A stretch of DNA of 11,654 nt from an uncultured Oscillospiraceae bacterium (GTDB lineage: Bacteria; Bacillota; Clostridia; Oscillospirales; Ruminococcaceae): the NCBI GenBank assembly GCA_958427155.1, contig CAUABB010000029.1:1-11654 (forward strand), in the 5' to 3' direction. Position numbers and translations under genes: made by a program. The notes beneath the pieces were generated by a model. It was not told the DNA's origin, did not search any database, and worked only from the letters and a program-made list of their open reading frames with translations. Below are positions 7,699 through 11,654 of the stretch, one piece after another; position 1 is the first letter of the stretch; the number at the start of each line of letters is the position of its first letter.

Positions 7699-7757
7699 AT
7701 GAGCATTAATAAATTCAAAAATTAACAGTTAAGGATTATGTGTGCTTTTACTATTGA
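7699..7757 (+). pseudogene. Frameshifted 5' remnant of a secreted-protein gene (unit 2)
   Basis: A GGGAGG ribosome binding site (7686-7691) and ATG AGC ATT AAT AAA closely match the start of the intact secreted-protein gene (GGGAGG, then ATG AGT ATT AGA AAA). The frame reads MSINKFKN and stops at 7723. Shifting by one base after codon 7 gives MSINKFKKLTVKDYVCFYY, which parallels MSIRKIKRLSAVFLTVF of the intact protein, and ends at TGA 7755-7757. The signal peptide core and the whole mature part are missing. The permease starts 17 bases later. Unit 2 has therefore lost its own secreted partner but kept the permease. Confidence 0.65.
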
Positions 7758-7774
7758 ATTAGAGGTGATTTGTT

Positions 7775-9262
7775 TTGGAAAACTTATCGTTTAACTTCTA
7801 TTTCAAATACAGCCAGAATTCCGTAAAACGAAACAAGTGGAAAAAAGGCATTGCTTCTGTGTTATGTGCGGCAGCAGTTGCTTTTTGCGGGATGAGTTTC
7901 GGGTTCCTTGGAGAGGTGTCAACGCAGCTAGGCGAAAATATGGAAAATATTTCTGAGCGTTTGTTAGTGTTGATTAATGATTCAGTAGGAGAGGGGACAA
8001 AAAGCACTGCTTTAGGCGTTCCTTTTCAAGATTTTGTTTATTATCAACCGATTTCGAGTGAGGATTTTGAAAAAGTTAAAAATATTAATGGGATAGATAC
8101 GATTGAACCGGTAATCATTTTCCCGTCTTTTTCTACAACCGTTGAAGCTTTTGCCCCAAGTAATAATGGACTTGATGAAAAAAAGGTTTCTAGAACGGAA
8201 ACTTGTAATATCTTTTTTTCAAATGCGAATGGCTTATCAGGTAAAAAAGTTGTTAGAATGGTTCCGCCGGAAGAATTAAAGCCTGGCGAGCTTACAGGTA
8301 GTTTTTATACGTTGTCCTCTCCGTCAAGTGATTACATTGAACAACGCTGTAAAACTATCGATTCATCTGTGCAGGATGGAATATACATATCAAACGTATT
8401 TGCCGAACAACTTGGGATTTCTCCCGAAGATTTAAACCAACTTAATTTATCTGTTGATTTGTTCGTGCCGATTTGTCGACTTGATTACTACGGTATGATT
8501 GACGATGAAAAGGTGAAGTTTTATGACGATTTCTATACACAGCTTGCTGTAGAGCTTCCGGTTCGAGGTGTTTTCGCTTCAAGTAATTTGATGTGTTCGT
8601 TTTATATTCCTTCAGAAATAATGTTAGAAGTAATGAAAAATGCCAAAGAACAAAGATATAGTGAAGCCGAATCTTACGTTAAAGCGTATAACAGCAGTGA
8701 TTTAAAAGATAGTTTCGGAGAGGCAAAGCTTCTTGATTGGTCTCCGAATACTTATTACATTACAGTAAAAAACGCTCAGGATATTGAACGAATAAAAGGT
8801 GAAATATCGCAAATTAATCCGAACTATCTTATCGCTCATGAATATCAAGATATTAACTCTGGCAAAAAAATAATTGATAATACCCGTAATGTTATGATTT
8901 ACACCTCTTTAGCTGTTTTAAGTATCGTTTTCCTGCTGATGGCCCTGATCTATGTCAGCCTGATCGACAAACGAAAGTTTGAGTTTGCGACTTTGCGCGC
9001 CAATGGACTGACAAAAAAAGAGGTACGGAAGGTTATCTATACGGAAATGGCGTTTCAATTCGCACAGATTTTCATGGGGGGTCTTATTTTCGCCGCGATA
9101 ACCTACCTGATCGCCGGAAAATGGCTGGGTTACTCGTTCCAGTTTGACGGGATGACGATCCTGTGGCTGTTAATTATTTCACTGGGTTCTATTGTCCTAC
9201 CTACTGTTATATCCCTCCTATTCGTCAACAAGTTTGAGCCGGATAAAGTGATGAGAAATTAA
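7775..9262 (+). CDS. FtsX/MacB-type ABC transporter permease (unit 2)
   Basis: 495 residues, starting at TTG six bases after an AGAGGTGA site; this start aligns with its paralogues. It has the four-helix FtsX (PF02687) layout: a cytoplasmic N-terminus and TM1 at about 25-45 (VLCAAAVAFCGMSFGFL), a large extracellular domain at about 46-370, TM2 at 373-396, a cytoplasmic coupling segment at 397-420 (KFEFATLRANGLTKKEV), TM3 at 425-448 and TM4 at 462-484, ending FEPDKVMRN. Extracellular cysteines C144, C192 and C234 are shared with the unit 3 permease and may form a disulfide. C274 is its own. MacB/type VII transporters use ATP hydrolysis for mechanotransmission, export or peptide-antibiotic removal. 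No ATPase lies beside it, so it must use the one after unit 3 or one encoded elsewhere. The C-terminal part from about 8935 is GC-richer than the ectodomain. Confidence 0.87.
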   Translation: MENLSFNFYFKYSQNSVKRNKWKKGIASVLCAAAVAFCGMSFGFLGEVSTQLGENMENISERLLVLINDSVGEGTKSTALGVPFQDFVYYQPISSEDFEKVKNINGIDTIEPVIIFPSFSTTVEAFAPSNNGLDEKKVSRTETCNIFFSNANGLSGKKVVRMVPPEELKPGELTGSFYTLSSPSSDYIEQRCKTIDSSVQDGIYISNVFAEQLGISPEDLNQLNLSVDLFVPICRLDYYGMIDDEKVKFYDDFYTQLAVELPVRGVFASSNLMCSFYIPSEIMLEVMKNAKEQRYSEAESYVKAYNSSDLKDSFGEAKLLDWSPNTYYITVKNAQDIERIKGEISQINPNYLIAHEYQDINSGKKIIDNTRNVMIYTSLAVLSIVFLLMALIYVSLIDKRKFEFATLRANGLTKKEVRKVIYTEMAFQFAQIFMGGLIFAAITYLIAGKWLGYSFQFDGMTILWLLIISLGSIVLPTVISLLFVNKFEPDKVMRN

Positions 9263-9280
9263 TATTGACAAGTGCAAGTT

Positions 9281-9424
9281 TGAATTTAGTTTAGTTACCC
9301 TTTATAGTTTGAACTGATGACAATTCTATGGTTGTTTCCCATTTTATTAAGTCTCATTGTGGCTTCAGCTGATACGTTGTTTATTCTTGTCAGTGAGTTA
9401 GGTCAGAACGATTATGATGAATGA
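9281..9424 (+). pseudogene. 3' stub of a further ABC permease gene
   Basis: Just after the unit 2 permease, the frame containing ATG 9317 and ending at TGA 9422-9424 reads MTILWLFPILLSLIVASAD and continues with LFILV. This matches the last membrane helix of both intact permeases (MTILWLLIISLGSIVLPT, then LLFVNKFEP). In the same frame upstream, SYPL-stop-FELMT aligns with GYPFQFDGMT, with the Gln codon CAG changed to TAG. Further in-frame stops stand at 9281 and 9287. The last residues diverge (SELGQNDYDE replaces NKFEPDKVMRN). It is the decayed end of another array unit that once lay between units 2 and 3. Confidence 0.65.
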
Positions 9425-9460
9425 ATAATATATTCTAAATGATAGAACAAATAATATATT
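9424..9460 (+). repeat. Direct repeat AATAATATATT
   Basis: Two identical 11-base copies, 9424-9434 and 9450-9460, 26 bases apart. They lie at the start of the very AT-rich stretch 9425-9543 before unit 3. That stretch contains no gene that I can see. Confidence 0.45.
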
Positions 9461-9476
9461 TTTAGATTTAATTCAC

Positions 9477-9523
9477 AAAAAATAGCGTATTTTTTAGAAT
9501 AATATCCAATTTTTTCAGAATAA
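9477..9523 (+). promoter_or_regulatory. Possible operator: repeated TTTTTT-AGAATAA upstream of the unit 3 promoter
   Basis: TTTTTTAGAATAA (9490-9502) and TTTTTTCAGAATAA (9510-9523) put the AGAATAA core exactly 21 bases apart, two helical turns. The second copy ends 20 bases before the predicted -35. A looser copy, TTTTTAGATTTAA, is at 9459-9471. The first copy overlaps an 8-bp hairpin, AAAAAATA-GCG-TATTTTTT (9477-9495). Evenly phased direct repeats just upstream of a promoter suggest activator sites, but the AT richness makes chance plausible. Confidence 0.35.
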
Positions 9524-9543
9524 AGGGAAATGCCAAAAATGGA

Positions 9544-9572
9544 TTGTCTTTAAGAAATATTAGACGTAAAAT
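9544..9572 (+). promoter_or_regulatory. Predicted sigma-A promoter of unit 3
   Basis: TTGTCT (9544-9549), a 17-base spacer, then TAAAAT (9567-9572). It is about 70 bases before the secreted-protein start and in the same relative position as the unit 2 promoter. Confidence 0.55.
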
Positions 9573-9604
9573 TTGGTTAAGAGGAGTTTGAAAAAAAGCC
9601 CTCT

Positions 9605-9618
9605 AGAAAAGTCGCACA
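9605..9618 (+). repeat. Left arm of 14-bp inverted repeat flanking the secreted-protein gene
   Basis: AGAAAAGTCGCACA is the exact reverse complement of TGTGCGACTTTTCT at 10070-10083. It lies between the predicted promoter and the ribosome binding site. The match does not extend on either side. Confidence 0.8.
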
Positions 9619-9643
9619 TGGTAAATTCTACGGGAGGTTTAAA

Positions 9644-10030
9644 ATGAGTATTAGAAAAATAAAAAGGCTAAGCGCAGTGTTTTTAACGGTGTTCATGTTA
9701 ACAATTGTTTCTATATTCATTGCAAATGCCGCATATACACAAGGAACGGTTACTGTGGGAAACGGTTGGTGGAAAGGTAAATATACAACAGCGGGAAGCA
9801 ACAGCGTACCGTCATATGGTACCTTTACAACTACAAGTGTATCTACATCAGTATCTTTAGCAAGTAACCATAATCGTATAGTGGGTAATTCAATTTGGGG
9901 TTATGTAAGTATTTCTCAATATGGTGCCATTGTTTTAAGCAATCACTGTGCTTCTCAACACGTCTATTCGGGCAACAGAGTGATTTCAGGATTTTGGAAC
10001 GGTGTTCCAACCACGGTATATGGGCAATAA
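9644..10030 (+). CDS. Small secreted protein, putative cargo of the adjacent ABC system
   Basis: 128 residues, ATG behind GGGAGG. A classical Sec signal peptide covers residues 1-29: a basic MSIRKIKRL, a hydrophobic core (VFLTVFMLTIVSIFI) and an ANA cleavage site before AYTQG. The mature part (about 99 residues) is rich in Gly, Ser, Thr, Asn, Val and aromatics with few charges, and probably all-beta. It includes GNGWWKGKYTTAG, WGYVSISQYGAIVLSN, one cysteine (SNHCASQHVYSG) and the end TTVYGQ. I recognise no family. A resemblance to lactococcin-972-type bacteriocins (secreted beta protein plus integral membrane protein plus ABC ATPase) exists in gene context, but their sequence motifs are not convincingly present. 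The permease follows 82 bases downstream. Degenerate relatives precede the other units, so cargo and permease travel together. It may be a bacteriocin-like effector or a ligand sensed by the permease. Confidence 0.75.
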   Translation: MSIRKIKRLSAVFLTVFMLTIVSIFIANAAYTQGTVTVGNGWWKGKYTTAGSNSVPSYGTFTTTSVSTSVSLASNHNRIVGNSIWGYVSISQYGAIVLSNHCASQHVYSGNRVISGFWNGVPTTVYGQ

Positions 10031-10069
10031 GCTATATGGATTTGAATCAACTATAAATGAATAATGCTG

Positions 10070-10083
10070 TGTGCGACTTTTCT
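10070..10083 (+). repeat. Right arm of 14-bp inverted repeat flanking the secreted-protein gene
   Basis: TGTGCGACTTTTCT is a perfect inverted copy of 9605-9618, with 451 bases between the arms, in the gap between the secreted-protein gene and the ribosome binding site of the unit 3 permease (10098-10106). No target-site duplication is obvious outside the arms. Confidence 0.8.
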
Positions 10084-10112
10084 TTGCTCATAAATATAAG
10101 GAGTGAAGCGCG

Positions 10113-11609
10113 ATGCCAAATAAACTTTCGTTTAACTTCTATTTGAAATACAGCCATAATACCATAAAAAGAAATAAGCTAAAAAAAAGCATTGTTTCTG
10201 TGCTATGCGCGGCGGCGGTTGCTTTTTGCGGAATGAGTTTCGGGTTTCTTAATGACGTTTCTAAATATTTTCAAGACAATATGCAAAACGTATTAGATAG
10301 GTTGTTAATTGTAACAAACCCTACAGATGGGATGCCATTGTCCTATGTAGGAGATTTTTTTAGTTATTGTCCGATGACAGCGAAAGAGGAAGAAGCATTG
10401 CGGGAGATAGAGGGCGTTGAGTTTTTTGAACCGTTGGTAGTTTTTCCAAAGATTTCGGTATTTTCAATGGATTTTGCCTTGCCGGTTAATCCGGACGATT
10501 TTAATCAGGAAAGAGCTGATAGGGCACAAATTTGTCATATTTCCTTGAGTAATGCAAACGGATTACAGATTGAAAAAAATCTAAGTACCGTTCTGCCAGA
10601 AGAACTGAAACCCGGAGATGTTTTGAGCCCGCTTTTTGATATTCTTTCCTACCCGTCGGCAGGATATATGGATCAGCGTTGTGCTTCTATTGACGATTCT
10701 GTTGAGGTCGGAGGGTATCTTTCGAGTGACTTAGCATTGATGTTGGGAATTACCCCCGACGATTTAAATAAACTAACTGTTGAAATGGATGTAATGATCC
10801 CGGTTTGCCGTATAGATGGTTTTCAACTGGTTGGCAATGATGATGAGTGGGAACGTGAAAAGAGCTATGCTGATTTTTTCTCCCGTAAAACAATTCGTTT
10901 TGAGGTCAGAGGTATCAATTACCAAAATGATCAATATGGACGTGATTATATCTATCTCCCGGCAGAATATATGCTCAAAGAAATTGATAACATGTCTACA
11001 GAAAAAATAGATCAAGCAAAGGAATACGTTGATTTGAGCAATTATCACTATGCCGAGTCGCAAGGCGAGTCTAAAATAATTGACTGGGCACCGAATACAT
11101 ACTATATTACGGTAAAAAACGTTCAGGATATCGAACGAATAAAGACCGAAGTTGCGCAGATTAATCCCAACTTTGCAGTTATACATCAGTATCAAAACCT
11201 GGAGGCCGGAAAAGAAATAATTGATAACACCCATAATGTTATAATATACATTTCTTTTGCTGTATTGGGGGTAGTGTTGCTTTTGGTATCACTGGTTTAT
11301 GTGAGTTTAATTGACAGGCGGAAGTTTGAGTTCGCCATCCTGCGCGCCAATGGGCTGACGAAAAAGGAAGTACGCAAGGTGATCTACAGTGAAATGCTTC
11401 TACAGTTTATAGGGATTGTTGCTTTGGGAATTATATTTGCAGTTGCGATTTATTTAATTGCAGGTGTCTGGCTGGGCTATCCGTTCCAGTTTGATGGGAT
11501 GACGGTGCTGTGGCTGTTTATTATTTCGCTGGGAGCAATTGTTTTGCCCACGCTGATTTCCTTAATTTTTGTCAACAAATTTGAACCAGATAAAGTGATG
11601 AGAAATTAA
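10113..11609 (+). CDS. FtsX/MacB-type ABC transporter permease (unit 3)
   Basis: 498 residues, ATG behind AAGGAGTGA. Its topology matches the unit 2 permease: TM1 about 26-46 (SVLCAAAVAFCGMSFGFL), a large extracellular domain about 47-372, TM2 about 376-399, the coupling segment KFEFAILRANGLTKKEV, TM3 about 428-451 and TM4 about 465-488, again ending FEPDKVMRN. The two paralogues are almost identical over the first 45 and last 130 residues but clearly diverged in the ectodomain, keeping markers such as SNANGL, PEELKPG, QRC and PNTYYITVKN and three cysteines. It lies 82 bases after the intact secreted-protein gene and 13 bases before the probable ATPase start. This makes it the core of the only complete operon: secreted protein, permease, ATPase. 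Likely roles are export or immunity for the secreted protein, or mechanotransmission. Confidence 0.88.
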   Translation: MPNKLSFNFYLKYSHNTIKRNKLKKSIVSVLCAAAVAFCGMSFGFLNDVSKYFQDNMQNVLDRLLIVTNPTDGMPLSYVGDFFSYCPMTAKEEEALREIEGVEFFEPLVVFPKISVFSMDFALPVNPDDFNQERADRAQICHISLSNANGLQIEKNLSTVLPEELKPGDVLSPLFDILSYPSAGYMDQRCASIDDSVEVGGYLSSDLALMLGITPDDLNKLTVEMDVMIPVCRIDGFQLVGNDDEWEREKSYADFFSRKTIRFEVRGINYQNDQYGRDYIYLPAEYMLKEIDNMSTEKIDQAKEYVDLSNYHYAESQGESKIIDWAPNTYYITVKNVQDIERIKTEVAQINPNFAVIHQYQNLEAGKEIIDNTHNVIIYISFAVLGVVLLLVSLVYVSLIDRRKFEFAILRANGLTKKEVRKVIYSEMLLQFIGIVALGIIFAVAIYLIAGVWLGYPFQFDGMTVLWLFIISLGAIVLPTLISLIFVNKFEPDKVMRN

Positions 11610-11622
11610 AGGAGGCACCGTA

Positions 11623-11654
11623 ATGATCAATCTAACCCATGTGAACATCAAATT
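11623..11654 (+). CDS. Start of a probable ABC transporter ATP-binding protein (cut by window end)
   Basis: Ten codons are visible (MINLTHVNIK), preceded by AAAGGAGG (11608-11615) directly after the permease stop. The 'MI.L..V.I/K' opening and the position after an FtsX-type permease are typical of MacB/LolD-type ATPases. The Walker motifs lie outside the window, so the call rests on context and ten residues. Confidence 0.6.
   Translation, partial: MINLTHVNIK

Noticed and set aside
9265..9293. TTGACA as a possible -35 box just after the unit 2 permease
   Set aside because: No acceptable -10 sequence lies 16-18 bases downstream, and the segment lies at the edge of the permease remnant.
9588..9647. 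19 aa frame (MKKSPLEKSHMVNSTGGLK) whose TGA overlaps the ATG of the secreted-protein gene
   Set aside because: The AGGAG is too close to its TTG start, there is no similar frame before the other units, and the ATGA overlap is common by chance.
9644..10030. Naming the secreted protein a lactococcin-972 family bacteriocin
   Set aside because: The gene context is similar, but the characteristic sequence pattern could not be convincingly aligned by eye.
9605..10083. Miniature transposable element bounded by the 14-bp inverted repeat
   Set aside because: No target-site duplication is visible outside the arms and the enclosed gene is homologous to array members lacking the arms.
10773..11234. 153-codon minus-strand open frame inside the unit 3 permease
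   Set aside because: It lies antisense within a well-conserved permease with clear domain structure and has no supporting start signal or neighbours.

Overview
The window looks like a low-to-moderate GC Bacillota genome, most likely a clostridial (Oscillospiraceae-like) one. This rests on strong AGGAGG-type ribosome binding sites, frequent TTG starts, Gram-positive tail-protein families and an intrinsic terminator. The species cannot be named from sequence alone. The window holds two unrelated blocks, separated by an intrinsic terminator at 6833-6869.

Block 1 (17-6765). A short minus-strand operon encodes a membrane-anchored 171 aa protein and a 46 aa single-pass membrane peptide. It diverges from a plus-strand siphovirus-type tail module: a tape-measure-like protein built on an 11-residue repeat, a 122 aa small tail protein, a 620 aa tail hub/tail-associated protein and an 849 aa DUF859-type tail fibre. 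These four genes are tightly packed, each with a good ribosome binding site, and end at the terminator. No capsid, portal, terminase, holin, endolysin or integrase is visible, so this is a prophage remnant, a phage-derived tail cassette or one edge of a larger prophage. Base composition changes inside the tape-measure gene near 1665: AT-rich before, markedly GC-richer after. This suggests a recombinational join.

Block 2 (7089-11654). This is a tandem, partly decayed array of a two-gene unit: a small secreted protein followed by an FtsX/MacB-type ABC permease. The last unit (9644-11609) is intact and leads directly into the first codons of a probable ABC ATPase at 11623. An earlier unit keeps an intact permease (7775-9262), but its secreted-protein gene is reduced to a frameshifted start (7699-7757). 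I also find three fragments by direct comparison: a secreted-protein 3' half (7148-7276), a permease 5' stub (7369-7491) and a permease 3' stub (9281-9424). Together they imply at least four ancestral units. The two intact permeases share near-identical ends, while the extracellular middle diverges.

The secreted protein belongs to no family I can name. By context it is the cargo, ligand or substrate of the neighbouring four-helix permease plus ATPase, perhaps a bacteriocin-like product. The multicopy array, the variable ectodomain and a 14-bp perfect inverted repeat flanking the one intact secreted-protein gene make this block the best candidate here for an undescribed system.
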